Source: Aestuariivirga sp.
GTDB taxonomy: Bacteria > Pseudomonadota > Alphaproteobacteria > Rhizobiales > Aestuariivirgaceae
Reading direction: 5' to 3'
DNA: 52,950 nt
Assembly: GCA_030680855.1 (NCBI GenBank)
Contig: JAUXUN010000022.1
Location: 1-52,950, forward strand
Shown: in pieces, positions 18,065-26,625 of the stretch
Numbering within the stretch: the stretch's first letter is position 1
Layout of the letters: each line of letters opens with the position of its first letter
Notes under the pieces: model-generated
The model's input: the letters and a program-made list of their open reading frames with translations, nothing else
What the model was told of the DNA's origin: nothing
The model's database searches: none
Program-made: the position numbers and the translations under genes

Positions 18065-18943
18065 ATGGCCGATTCAACTGCGGGAACATTGAAACAGATT
18101 TCAAGTGTTTTCAAGTTGCGCATTGCCGCAGCTATCACCCTCTGTGCGATTGCCGGGATGGCGGTAACGCCAGGCGTATCCCTCCCCTCCTGGAAGATTG
18201 CAGTTCTCGCCGTGGCGGTATTTCTGTCTTCAGCAGGTGCCAGCGCCTTTAATCAACATTTCGAGCGTGATTTGGATGCGCACATGCCGCGGACCCGCAA
18301 CCGGCCTTTTGTTACAGGTGCGTTCCGGGCCGGTTGGATATGGTTTGCCGGCCTTGGCTTGAACTTTGCCATTGCCGTTTTCGTTGCTGCCTGGGTCTTG
18401 AATACCCATGCTGCGCTGTATATTTTTCTGGGCGCATTTGTTTATGGTGTCATTTACACAATCTGGCTCAAGCGACGCAGCGTTTGGAACATTGTGGTTG
18501 GCGGTTTGGCCGGCAGCTTTGCCGTGCTTGCCGGCGCTGCAGCCATAACGCCCGATCTGGCTCCCGCTCCGGTCATTCTCGCACTTGTACTTTTTCTGTG
18601 GACACCGCCGCATTTTTGGAGCTTGGCAATCGTGTTGCACAAAGACTACGCGGCAGCGGGTGTGCCAATGCTTCCCGTTGTCATCGGTGATGCTGCAACA
18701 GCATGGATCATCCTGGCGCACACCGTTGCCCTTGTGCTTTTGTCACTGCTGCCGTTGGCATTTGGCATGGGCTTTATTTATCTGGCGGGCGCCGTGGCAG
18801 GCGGCTTTTTTTTCATTTGGCGGAGCGTCGAACTGATCCGTCAGCCCGGTCCGACAGCTGCCAGGTCAAATTTTTATGCTTCTTTTGTGCAATTGGGGCT
18901 GCTGTTGATCGCAGCAATAACCGACGGCGCCATCAACCTGTGA
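18065..18943 (+). CDS. ctaB: Protoheme IX farnesyltransferase (heme O synthase)
   Basis: The 292-residue UbiA-family enzyme attaches a farnesyl group to heme b, the step before heme A. It has about eight membrane helices, the prenyl-diphosphate Asp motif region 'NQHFERDLDAHMPRTRNRP', the second motif around 'FVYGVIYTIWLKRRSVWNIVVGG', and 'LFLWTPPHFWSLAI', the signature of heme O synthases. It is divergent from ctaC across a 153-base gap and supplies cofactor for the aa3 oxidase. Confidence 0.95.
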   Translation: MADSTAGTLKQISSVFKLRIAAAITLCAIAGMAVTPGVSLPSWKIAVLAVAVFLSSAGASAFNQHFERDLDAHMPRTRNRPFVTGAFRAGWIWFAGLGLNFAIAVFVAAWVLNTHAALYIFLGAFVYGVIYTIWLKRRSVWNIVVGGLAGSFAVLAGAAAITPDLAPAPVILALVLFLWTPPHFWSLAIVLHKDYAAAGVPMLPVVIGDAATAWIILAHTVALVLLSLLPLAFGMGFIYLAGAVAGGFFFIWRSVELIRQPGPTAARSNFYASFVQLGLLLIAAITDGAINL

Positions 18944-18972
18944 GTTCTGGCACGTTTTCCTGTCAAATTAGA

Positions 18973-19773
18973 TCAGTGCTCAACAACCTTGCGATACAGA
19001 TGCCAGGTTGCATGCCCAAGTACCGGCATCACGACGGCGAGTCCGACGAACAAGGGTATGGTGCCGATCACCAGAAGGCCGGCAACGATAAGGCCCCACA
19101 TCGTCATCGTCATAGGGTTGGCCATGAACGCGTGGACTGACGTCTGAATCGCCGCCGCCGTGCCAACGTTTCGGTCAATAAGCAGCGGAAACGAAACAGC
19201 GCTGATGGCCAGAACCACGAGGGCAAAGACAAAGCCTACGCCGCAGCCCACAATGATAAGTGTCCAGCCGGCAGGGGTGGTAAGAGCCTGCCACACGAAT
19301 TCCGCGATCGATGTCGGCACCAGGCTGCCGTAGATTGACCGGTAGATCGCAAAGGCAGCGCCCAGCCAGATGAAGTAGATCACACCAAGCAGAATGCTCA
19401 GCTTCACGATGGCAAAGATGGAGGGGGAGCGGAAGATGGTGAACGCGTGCTCCCAGGTTACATCGTGACCTTCTTCGCGCTGCCGGCTCATGTCATACAG
19501 ACCGACCGCGGCCACCGGGCCAATCAGCGCAAACCCCGAAACCAGTGGAAAGACCAGCGGCAACAATTCATATCCGGCCGCAACGTTGACCGCAACTATC
19601 ATCGCAAGGGGATAGATTATGGCCAGGATAACCAGGTGAGTGGGTTTTTCTTTGAAATCTTCAAGACCCTTGAGCAAGGCGTCTTTAAGGTCAGCCGGAT
19701 CAATCTTTCGGATATCTGAGTAAATGCGGCTGTCGTCTGCTGCGCCGATCAATCGTTCATTTTTTATGGTCAT
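18973..19773 (-). CDS. DUF2189 family membrane protein
   Basis: The 266-residue protein has six or seven membrane helices after a 45-residue polar N-terminus. It matches DUF2189 by 'DLKDALLKGLEDFKEKPTHL' before the first helix, 'LVSGFALIGPVAAVGLYDMSR' and the end 'PVLGHATWHLYRKVV'. Function unknown; in alphaproteobacteria it is often found beside cytochrome oxidase genes, as here, where it ends tail to tail with ctaB. Confidence 0.82.
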   Translation of the reverse strand: MTIKNERLIGAADDSRIYSDIRKIDPADLKDALLKGLEDFKEKPTHLVILAIIYPLAMIVAVNVAAGYELLPLVFPLVSGFALIGPVAAVGLYDMSRQREEGHDVTWEHAFTIFRSPSIFAIVKLSILLGVIYFIWLGAAFAIYRSIYGSLVPTSIAEFVWQALTTPAGWTLIIVGCGVGFVFALVVLAISAVSFPLLIDRNVGTAAAIQTSVHAFMANPMTMTMWGLIVAGLLVIGTIPLFVGLAVVMPVLGHATWHLYRKVVEH

Positions 19774-19934
19774 GGCTGTAACCCCTCAACAACAAGTTCG
19801 AGTGGTCAAAAAGCACTTTTTCCGATTTCGTTCACGTTAAGACCTGACTCGAAACGCTGTACCAATCATACACTGCCATTCGAACTTTGTCGCCTTAATT
19901 CTGGGTACTCAGCCGATTCGCAGGGGAGTTCGCG

Positions 19935-20192
19935 TCATGCGTCAGAATATGGTGAATCAATCCCAGCTGCGCTTAGGGCAGCGCTTGTTGCAGCGCAACC
20001 AAACCTGTCGGGTTCGCTTCCAAAGTTATTCAATGTCAAATAGACACCGGTTTTCGCCTCGACGATTGTGGCGCGCGCATAGACATTATTGACCTTCATG
20101 CCGGTTGTCCTTGCCATCTCCGAAACGGCAAAGAGAGCAGCGAAAGTGAGTATCAGTGCAGCCAGCAATTCGATCAGCGTTCTCAGGCGCAT
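19935..20192 (-). pseudogene. Truncated PCuAC-type copper chaperone remnant
   Basis: An 85-residue frame starts with a hydrophobic leader ('LIELLAALILTFAALFAVS') and continues with 'VYARATIVEAKTGVYLTL' and 'NFGSEPDR', which match the first strands of the PCuAC (DUF461) copper chaperone domain. After 'EPDR' the match decays ('FGCAATSAA' where the family has 'LVGASSPAA' type sequence, as from two compensating shifts) and the frame stops about 80 residues early, losing the His and Met copper ligands. PCuAC proteins load CuA in oxidase subunit II, so this looks like a decayed member of the neighbouring cox cluster. The flanks (19774-19934, 20193-20353) show nothing else. Confidence 0.6.
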
Positions 20193-20353
20193 GGCTAGGT
20201 CAGAGCCCATTGTGTGAACGAAGAAGTTTGATCTGACGGGACAATTGGGCAGATTGCTGCCACCTGAAACGTGACAGAGCGCCGCGGCGAAATTTGCATC
20301 GTACATTTAAGCGATGCAAGCTGGTTCTGAAACCTCGTGAATGAGCGCGCGGC

Positions 20354-21049
20354 CTACCCCCGGAATCCCATCGCCAGAACGAACAGCTCCGCCGAGTCAT
20401 CCCGGCTCGCCATGGGCTTCACATGACGCACGCTGGAAAAATCCTTTTTCATCTGTTTCAGCATTTCGCCTTCCGTGCCGCCGCGCAGCACCTTGGCCAG
20501 ATAGGTGCCGCCCGGCGCCAGCACCTGGCGGGCAAAATCCAGCCCCGCCTCGGCCAAAGTCATCACCAGGATATGATCCGTCTGGCGGTGGCCCGTGGCG
20601 TGCGCCGCCATGTCGGAAAGCACCACATCGGCTTTCCGCCCCCCCAGCGCATCGAACAGAAGCTGCGGCGCGTCATCGTCGAGAAAGTTCTTCTTGAAAA
20701 TAGTGACCGCCGGAATGGGCTCAATGCCGTGCATGTCGATGGCAATGATCTTGCCCCGCCCCTCTTCCGCCTTCACCCGCTTTGAGGCCACCTGGCACCA
20801 GCCGCCCGGTGCCGCGCCCAAATCCACCACGACAAGGCCGGGCTTCAAAAACCTGTACTTGTCGTCAATCTCGATCAGCTTGAAAGCCGAGCGCGCCCGG
20901 TAGCCCAGCTTCTTGGCTTCAATCACGTAGGGGTCGTTGAGCTGGCGTTCCAGCCAGATTTTCTGTGAAACGGTGCGGCCCTTGCCGGTCTTCACCTTGA
21001 CCTTGAGATTGCGCCCGCTGAGTTCATTCTTGCTTCCCGGTCGGCTCAT
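20354..21049 (-). CDS. rlmE: 23S rRNA (uridine 2552-2'-O)-methyltransferase RlmE
   Basis: The 231-residue FtsJ/RrmJ-type enzyme methylates the 2'-OH of U2552 in 23S rRNA. The SAM motif 'VVDLGAAPGGWCQVA' is near residue 74, 'ADVVLSDMAAHATGH' carries the catalytic Asp, and 'LAKVLRGG' the catalytic Lys; 'RSAFKLIEIDDKYRF' is the N-terminal K-containing helix. The 25-residue basic N-terminus is common in alphaproteobacteria. The ATG overlaps the ppx stop by four bases. Confidence 0.95.
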   Translation of the reverse strand: MSRPGSKNELSGRNLKVKVKTGKGRTVSQKIWLERQLNDPYVIEAKKLGYRARSAFKLIEIDDKYRFLKPGLVVVDLGAAPGGWCQVASKRVKAEEGRGKIIAIDMHGIEPIPAVTIFKKNFLDDDAPQLLFDALGGRKADVVLSDMAAHATGHRQTDHILVMTLAEAGLDFARQVLAPGGTYLAKVLRGGTEGEMLKQMKKDFSSVRHVKPMASRDDSAELFVLAMGFRG

Positions 21050-22143
21050 GACGCCCGCCCATAAGTTCCGTCTTCCATCATCAACTGGGTAAGAATGCCT
21101 TCGCGCAATCCCCGGTCCGCCACGCGGATGCGGCTTGCCGGAAAAGCCAGCCTGATTTCTTCTAGGATGGCGCAGCCCGCCATCACCAGGTCGGCCCGCT
21201 CGCGCCCGATGCAGGCATTCATCATCCGCTCTTCATAGCTCATGGCCAAAAGGTCTGCTGTCACCTTGCCCACATCGTCGCTGAGCAGCCAGCAGCCATC
21301 CACCTTCGACCGGTCATAACGGCGAAGCCCGAGCTGCACCCCCGCAATGGTCGTCACCGTCCCCGAAGTTCCCAGTAAATGCGAAGGCAGCGGCGCGCTT
21401 CCTTTAAGCTTGTGAATCCTGGCCACGAATTCCGCCAGAAGCGGCCGCAGGTATTCCCGCATGGCGGCAAAGGACCGGTCGGTCACCTCGATGCCGCCGC
21501 CAAATTGTTCAGATATGGTTACCACGCCGGCCGCCAGCGAAGTCCAGGCCAGAAGTTCCTTTTTCCCGCCGCTCTGTTCCACCCACATGACCTCGGTGGA
21601 GCCTCCGCCGATGTCAAACACCAGGGCACTTTGGGCGTCCGGGTCAATCAGCGGTTCCGCCCCCGTGGCCGCCAGCCGGGCCTCGGTCTCCCGGTCGATG
21701 ATCTCAAGCTCCAGCCCCGTTTCATTGATGACCCGGGCGATGAATTCCGCCCCGTTTGAGGCCATGCGGCAGGCTTCGGTGGCAATCAGCCGGTGTTTCT
21801 TAACCTTGTGCCAGACAAGCTTGTTGGAACAAACCCGCAGCGCTTCAATGGTGCGGTCCATGGCCGAGGCATTGAGAGCCCCGGTCTTGCCGAGCCCTTC
21901 ACCCAGCCGGACAATGCGCGAAAAGGCGTCTCTGACATGAAATCCATGCGCGGCCGGAGCGGCGATCAGGAGCCTGCAATTATTGGTTCCCAGGTCCAGG
22001 GCCCCGTAATAGGCCTCCCTTTCGGGGGCCTTGCCGGGTGCTACGGCCTCAGGTTCGGGGCGGTCCTTGGACCGTCCCCTGCTGCCGTGCAACCCGAATC
22101 TGCGCCTGCCACGGGTGTTGCCCGCACCGCTGGTCGCGTCCAC
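21046..22143 (-). CDS. Ppx/GppA family phosphatase
   Basis: The 365-residue protein is an ASKHA-fold exopolyphosphatase / pppGpp phosphatase: 'YGALDLGTNNCRLLIA' phosphate-1 loop near residue 45, 'LVFDIGGGSTEVMWV' phosphate-2 loop, and 'LLGTSGTVTTIAGV' later. It lacks the C-terminal HD-like half of E. coli Ppx/GppA, as usual in alphaproteobacteria. The start is a GTG preceded by GGAAGG. It sits directly before rlmE, a pairing common in rhizobia. Whether polyphosphate or pppGpp is the main substrate cannot be told. Confidence 0.87.
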   Translation of the reverse strand: MDATSGAGNTRGRRRFGLHGSRGRSKDRPEPEAVAPGKAPEREAYYGALDLGTNNCRLLIAAPAAHGFHVRDAFSRIVRLGEGLGKTGALNASAMDRTIEALRVCSNKLVWHKVKKHRLIATEACRMASNGAEFIARVINETGLELEIIDRETEARLAATGAEPLIDPDAQSALVFDIGGGSTEVMWVEQSGGKKELLAWTSLAAGVVTISEQFGGGIEVTDRSFAAMREYLRPLLAEFVARIHKLKGSAPLPSHLLGTSGTVTTIAGVQLGLRRYDRSKVDGCWLLSDDVGKVTADLLAMSYEERMMNACIGRERADLVMAGCAILEEIRLAFPASRIRVADRGLREGILTQLMMEDGTYGRAS

Positions 22144-22282
22144 GTTAAGCCTTCCAGATGACCTGCCTCGACGGGTTGCCCCGGAGCTCAGTAATCATCT
22201 CTTAATCATTGCGTTGCGGCCATCTTAACAGTTTCACCCCTCACGTAAAGCAAATGAATCCTGTCCAAATGCCAAGTAAACA

Positions 22283-22297
22283 TTAACTACTAATTGA
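22283..22297. promoter_or_regulatory. CtrA-like site before the histidine kinase
   Basis: TTAA-N7-TTGA (TTAACTACTAATTGA) differs by one base from the CtrA consensus TTAA-N7-TTAA. It lies 41 bases upstream of the kinase start, a plausible promoter position. Cell-cycle kinases of alphaproteobacteria are often under CtrA, so context fits, but single near-matches occur by chance in AT-rich gaps. Confidence 0.35.
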
Positions 22298-22337
22298 GAC
22301 TATCGCGGCTAGCTATGCGCATCGGGGCAGGAGTTTT

Positions 22338-23192
22338 ATGCGTACATTTGGAAATCGCTGGTTCAAGGACGGCTCGCTGATCGGTGAATATGCCGAGCAT
22401 TTTGGCCAGGCTGTCACCCGCCAGAAGCAATCCACGGCGCTCAATGCCGCCAAGGTTGATGCTGAATTAGCCTCCAAGGCCAAGTCCGAATTCATTGCCA
22501 ACATGAGCCATGAACTGCGCACGCCATTGAACGCCATCATCGGCTTTTCCGACATGCTCGCCACCAAGACCGTGTCGGGCCCGGAAAAAATCGAGCAGTA
22601 CTCGGCCTATATCCGCCAGGCCGCCGAACATCTCCTCGCCCTGATCAACGGCATCCTCGATGTCTCGAAAATTCAGGCCGGCAAGCTTTCCGTTGATATG
22701 GAATCCGTCAGCATCAATGCCATCCTCCAGTCTTGCCTCTTGATCGTTGAAGCCAAGGCCCGCGAGAAGGACGTGCAGGTTGAAACCCACATCATGCCCA
22801 ACCTTCCCGATTTGATGGCCGATCCGCTCCGCCTCAAGCAGATCCTGATCAACCTTCTCAGCAACGCCGTGAAATTCACCCCCGCCAAGGGCCGCATTCG
22901 CATTGATGTCGGCATCCGCAAGGAAGCTGTCGTCACGATCAGCATTAGCGATACCGGCTTAGGCATGTCACTGGCTGAAATTGAAACCGCCATGAGCCCA
23001 TTTGGCCAGATTGATGCGGGCTTCAACAAGCGCCATGAGGGCACGGGGCTCGGCTTGCCGATCGCACATGCGCTCGCCCGCCTGCACGGTGGCGATCTGC
23101 AAATTGAATCCAAAAAAGGCGCCGGCACGCGCGTCACCGTAAGTCTTCCCATGGCAGCAGCGGCCGCTGCCAACGAACGCAGTCTTCACTAG
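22338..23192 (+). CDS. Soluble sensor histidine kinase without a sensor domain
   Basis: The 284-residue protein has no membrane segment and only about 45 residues before the HisKA domain. The H-box 'EFIANMSHELRTPLNAII' places the phosphorylated His at residue 58; the ATPase has 'NLLSNAVKFT' (N-box), 'DTGLGM' (G1) and 'EGTGLGLPIA' (G2). The H-box and DHp resemble the PdhS/DivJ/PleC group of alphaproteobacterial kinases that act on DivK-type regulators. CAGGAG precedes the ATG. No response regulator lies nearby, so the partner is unknown. The HerA-like gene starts 14 bases downstream. Confidence 0.87.
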   Translation: MRTFGNRWFKDGSLIGEYAEHFGQAVTRQKQSTALNAAKVDAELASKAKSEFIANMSHELRTPLNAIIGFSDMLATKTVSGPEKIEQYSAYIRQAAEHLLALINGILDVSKIQAGKLSVDMESVSINAILQSCLLIVEAKAREKDVQVETHIMPNLPDLMADPLRLKQILINLLSNAVKFTPAKGRIRIDVGIRKEAVVTISISDTGLGMSLAEIETAMSPFGQIDAGFNKRHEGTGLGLPIAHALARLHGGDLQIESKKGAGTRVTVSLPMAAAAAANERSLH

Positions 23193-23206
23193 GGGGTCCT
23201 GAGTCC

Positions 23207-25162
23207 ATGAACCGTACAAATTCAAATTCTCAGGAAAAGGCCGAACCCCGCATTGAACCCATCGCCCGCATCGGCCGCATCGTGGCCGTGACCGGCGCCC
23301 ATGCTATCATCCTGCTCGACATCGAAGAGCGCCCCAATGTCGACGCCGAAAGAAGCCCGGAAATTGGAACCCTGCTGAAAGTGGATGGCCCAACCTCCAT
23401 TTCCCTGGCGCTGGTATCCGCCCTGAGTTCACCCATGCCGTCCCACGCCAGGGGTGAGCAGGAGTTGCGTATTGTCGAGGTGGAATTCATCGGCGAGCTG
23501 CCCAAGGATGAGCATGGCCGGCCGAAAGCCTTCCGCCGCGGCATTTCCTCTTATCCCTCGCTCGGCGACACCGTGTACCGCGCCAGCCGCAGCGAACTGT
23601 CGAAAGCCTATGCCTGCGATTCCGAGACCTCCATTCGCGTCGGCCACATTCAGCAGGATCCATCCATTCCCGCCATGATCAAGATCGATGAAATGCTGGG
23701 CAAGCATTTCGCCGTGCTGGGAACCACCGGCACCGGCAAATCCTGCACCGTGGCCCTGATCCTCCGCCGCATCCTGGAGAAAAATCCCCAGGCCCATATC
23801 CTGCTGCTCGACGTGCACCGCGAGTACGCCCAGTCCTTCAAGGGCATGTCGGAAATCATCGCGCCCGACAACATGGTCCTGCCCTTCTGGCTCCTGAACT
23901 TTGAAGAGGCCGTGGAAATCCTCATTGGCCAGCAGCCTGGCCGTGAAACCGACGTGGAAATCCTCCGTGAGCTCATTCCGCAGGCCAAGGCACGCTACAT
24001 GAACAATCAGCGCCGCGACAAGAATGGCGCAACGCCGCGCGGCTTGCTTTTCGATGGTTCGAACATCGGCGTTGACACGCCGCTGCCCTACCGGACCTCC
24101 GACCTCACCGGCATTCTCGAGGAGTATATCGGCAAGCTGGAGCTGCGCGGCGAACTCGCCCCCTACAAGCGCCTGAAAGCCCGTATCGAAACCATCTCGC
24201 GCGATCCGCGCTATGCCTTCATGTTTGGCAGCCTCACCGTCCAGGACAACATGGCCTCGGTCCTCGCCCGCCTGTTCCGCATTCCCGTCAGCGGCAAGCC
24301 CATCGCCATTGTCGAGCTCGGCGGCCTGCCTTCGGAAATCATCAACGTTGTCGTTTCGGTTCTGGCCCGCCTTGCGTTTGACTTCGGCGTGTGGAGCGCC
24401 GGTCGCATTCCGATTACCTTTGTGTGCGAGGAGGCCCATCGCTACGTTCCAATCGACAAGTCGCTTGGCTTCGAGCCCACCAAGAAGGCCATTTCGCGCA
24501 TCGCCAAGGAAGGCCGCAAATACGGCGTCTCGCTCTGCATGATCACCCAACGCCCGGCGGAACTGGATCCCACCATCCTGTCCCAGTGCAATACGATCTT
24601 CTCCATGCGCCTCACCAACGAGCGCGACCAGGACATCCTGCGCGCTGGCATTTCCGATGCCGCCGCAAGCCTTCTCGAATTCATGTCCACCATGGGAACC
24701 GGCGAAGCTATCACTTTCGGCGAAGGCGTGGCGCTCCCCACCCGCATCAAGTTCGACATGCTGGCCGATGACGAAATGCCCAGGAGCAACACCGCTTCGT
24801 TTACCACGAACTGGGCCAGGGACCTGCCCGACGATTCATTCCTCAACGAGGTTGTAAACCGCTGGCGGGCCCAGACCTTCAATCCCGACAGCGCAGCCTA
24901 TACGGTTGAGGCCGCACCTGCACCCGCCGTCCATGTCGCCATTCCGGCACAGCCTTCCATCCGGCGCGATGCCCTGCAGCCGGCAGGAACGCCGCAAAGG
25001 CCCGGCATCCAGCCGGCCCCCCAGGGCTTCGGCCAGCACACGCCCGCTCCGCAGTTGCGCCGCAGTGCCGACCACGCCCAGGCAAGTGCCGCCCCGCCGC
25101 CAGCCCCCGCCGTGGGCCAGCAAGCAAGCCTCGCCAACCTGATCAAGCAGTTCCGGACGTAA
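23207..25162 (+). CDS. HerA-like FtsK/DUF87 ATPase
   Basis: The 651-residue protein has an N-terminal HAS-barrel-like region (residues 15-130), a hexameric RecA-type motor with Walker A 'GTTGTGKS' at 172-179, Walker B around residue 405 ('ITFVCEEAHRY'), sensor 'CMITQRPAELDPTILSQCNT', and a C-terminal tail of about 110 residues rich in Pro, Ala and Gln. HerA motors act in DNA end processing with NurA or in defence pairs, but no nuclease gene is adjacent. The likely co-transcription with a kinase is unusual. The tail is probably disordered. Confidence 0.85.
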   Translation: MNRTNSNSQEKAEPRIEPIARIGRIVAVTGAHAIILLDIEERPNVDAERSPEIGTLLKVDGPTSISLALVSALSSPMPSHARGEQELRIVEVEFIGELPKDEHGRPKAFRRGISSYPSLGDTVYRASRSELSKAYACDSETSIRVGHIQQDPSIPAMIKIDEMLGKHFAVLGTTGTGKSCTVALILRRILEKNPQAHILLLDVHREYAQSFKGMSEIIAPDNMVLPFWLLNFEEAVEILIGQQPGRETDVEILRELIPQAKARYMNNQRRDKNGATPRGLLFDGSNIGVDTPLPYRTSDLTGILEEYIGKLELRGELAPYKRLKARIETISRDPRYAFMFGSLTVQDNMASVLARLFRIPVSGKPIAIVELGGLPSEIINVVVSVLARLAFDFGVWSAGRIPITFVCEEAHRYVPIDKSLGFEPTKKAISRIAKEGRKYGVSLCMITQRPAELDPTILSQCNTIFSMRLTNERDQDILRAGISDAAASLLEFMSTMGTGEAITFGEGVALPTRIKFDMLADDEMPRSNTASFTTNWARDLPDDSFLNEVVNRWRAQTFNPDSAAYTVEAAPAPAVHVAIPAQPSIRRDALQPAGTPQRPGIQPAPQGFGQHTPAPQLRRSADHAQASAAPPPAPAVGQQASLANLIKQFRT

Positions 25163-25233
25163 CCAGGAAGCCCTCAATCCACCCTTGCACTGAAGCCCCT
25201 CCACCGCTAATGAAGCGGCCATTCCCGGCGCAT

Positions 25234-25307
25234 TGGGGGATCGGCTAACGGTAGGCCCACAGACTCTGACTCTGTTTGTCTAGGTTCGAATCCTAGTCCC
25301 CCAGCCA
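25234..25307 (+). tRNA. tRNA-Gln (anticodon CUG)
   Basis: The cloverleaf folds cleanly: acceptor TGGGGGA with TCCCCCA, D stem GGC/GCC, anticodon stem ACAGA/TCTGT around loop CTCTGAC with anticodon CTG at positions 34-36, T stem CTAGG/CCTAG around TTCGAAT, discriminator G and an encoded CCA. The weak first pair U1-A72 is a known glutamine identity element. Reads CAG codons. Confidence 0.96.
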
Positions 25308-25456
25308 CTCCTAACAAAATCAAATACTTAAACCCTATACTGGGCACAAATACTGGACAGAAAATAGACGTTCGGGTGGCCGTGGCACAGGTAACTGAAA
25401 GCTCAGTAAGGGAGGTCTGGCGGGGGTATACTTGGCCACGATGAAAGGAGATCGTC

Positions 25457-25669
25457 ATGTCCATCAAATTCACCAGCCGAATTGCAAAGGTGCCCGAAGG
25501 TAACTGGGTTGCGTATCTTACCGCCACCGCCCACTGCGCAAATGGAGTTCTGATGTGCCAATTCCAGCATGACACCAAACGGAGACGGGAAGTTTTGGCG
25601 TGGCTGGACTTCATGAGGGCAAATCTCGTTGTGGTGCCCCTGCAAGGCCCAGCGCAGCGTCAGCATTAG
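25457..25669 (+). CDS. Small hypothetical protein
   Basis: A 70-residue protein preceded by AAAGGAGATCGTC and the ATG, a strong ribosome site. It has no signal or membrane segment; the sequence 'VPEGNWVAYLTATAHC' hints at a small beta-rich fold and the C-terminal half 'KRRREVLAWLDFMRANL' at a helix. No family is recognised. A TATACT box at 25425 could drive it with a very short leader. First of four small genes after tRNA-Gln. Confidence 0.55.
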   Translation: MSIKFTSRIAKVPEGNWVAYLTATAHCANGVLMCQFQHDTKRRREVLAWLDFMRANLVVVPLQGPAQRQH

Positions 25670-25817
25670 GTTAACAGAAGTCCATTGAATGAGGCGACCT
25701 TGAGCCCATCTAGGCTGGGTGGTTCAACTTTATGGCCCAGTTAAGTCGCTCAGCTATCGCCCAAGGAAAGCCGCCGGGGTAAGCCACACGATGCAAACTA
25801 AATGAAAGGTTTTTGCA

Positions 25818-26090
25818 ATGTCCGATTTTCTCCCAGTCCACGTTTCCAATGTTTCCCAATCTGAGCGCGAGGACTTTGCTCACGCCCTTGCAAAGTACAG
25901 ACGGAACACAGATGAATTTGAACTTCACGAGGAAACATCAAAGCGCCTTCACAACGGGATAGACCCCAGCGTGAGCAAGCTCACTGTAACGCTGCGCAAA
26001 ACAGGTATAGAAAAAATCTACGATGCGGGCATTGCCACTGCATGGATTGAAGAATTCGACCGCGACCTTGCGGGCGGTCTCTTCAAATAA
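25818..26090 (+). CDS. Hypothetical protein
   Basis: A 90-residue, soluble, mixed-charge protein with an AAAGG ribosome site seven bases before the ATG. Helical N-terminal part ('SEREDFAHALAKYRRNTDEF') and a C-terminal 'AWIEEFDRDLAGG'. No family recognised. Its leader shares the ATGAAAGG string with the neighbours at 25457 and 26203. Confidence 0.5.
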   Translation: MSDFLPVHVSNVSQSEREDFAHALAKYRRNTDEFELHEETSKRLHNGIDPSVSKLTVTLRKTGIEKIYDAGIATAWIEEFDRDLAGGLFK

Positions 26091-26202
26091 GGCCATATGG
26101 GGCTCAACCTTTTTTATGCCGGTCAGGGAGCCCATGGCAACCCGCGCATTTGGCCTACCCCCCAGAGTGTGATATGCCGTGGCTATGAAAGGACTCAATG
26201 CC

Positions 26203-26595
26203 ATGTCAAACAACAGTGCGCAGATTTCGAAAGAGTGTTTAGCGGAGCAAACTTTCTTGAAGGCTGGAATCCAAAAATATCTAGGGATGATATTTCTGCA
26301 TCTTGGCAAGCAAAACCGTGCGCCAAATCTTTGGCAGCTTCACCATCTGCATGAAGCGCTCGCTTACCTTGAACGTGGGAGATTTGGGTTTGCACTAGCC
26401 GCCGCAAAAAATGCCATGGCTAGGAACGTGAGAGAAAACCCATTTCCTGATGCTCAGGCAACGGCCAGAGAGCTTGCTGGGGTTTCACTTGAAAGCCTGA
26501 TGGACGCATTCAGGCTGATTAAGCGGCGGACCTTCCATCAGTACCCCCGGATAATTTCCGCCGGCAAGAGGACTCCCATGTCCAAAGGCTATTAG
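26203..26595 (+). CDS. Hypothetical protein
   Basis: A 130-residue protein, mostly helical, with pattern 'LHEALAYLERGRFGFALAAAKNAM' resembling a single TPR-like helix pair. The ATG at 26203 is chosen because AAAGGA lies nine bases upstream; in-frame starts at 26179 and 26185 precede that site. No signal, no recognised family. Codon use looks less GC-biased than in the flanking housekeeping genes. Confidence 0.5.
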   Translation: MSNNSAQISKECLAEQTFLKAGIQKYLGMIFLHLGKQNRAPNLWQLHHLHEALAYLERGRFGFALAAAKNAMARNVRENPFPDAQATARELAGVSLESLMDAFRLIKRRTFHQYPRIISAGKRTPMSKGY

Positions 26596-26625
26596 CGCTC
26601 AGCTGGGTCGCTGGAGGTTTCCAAG

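Noticed and set aside
25207-25614. 135-residue minus-strand frame running across tRNA-Gln
   Set aside because: Its C-terminal part 'GFEPRQTESESVGLP' is the well-known false translation of a tRNA-Gln gene on the wrong strand.
25290-26170. Possible attachment site: repeat of the tRNA-Gln 3' end downstream
   Set aside because: Only short C-runs (for example near 26158) resemble TCCCCCA; no direct repeat of useful length and no integrase was seen.
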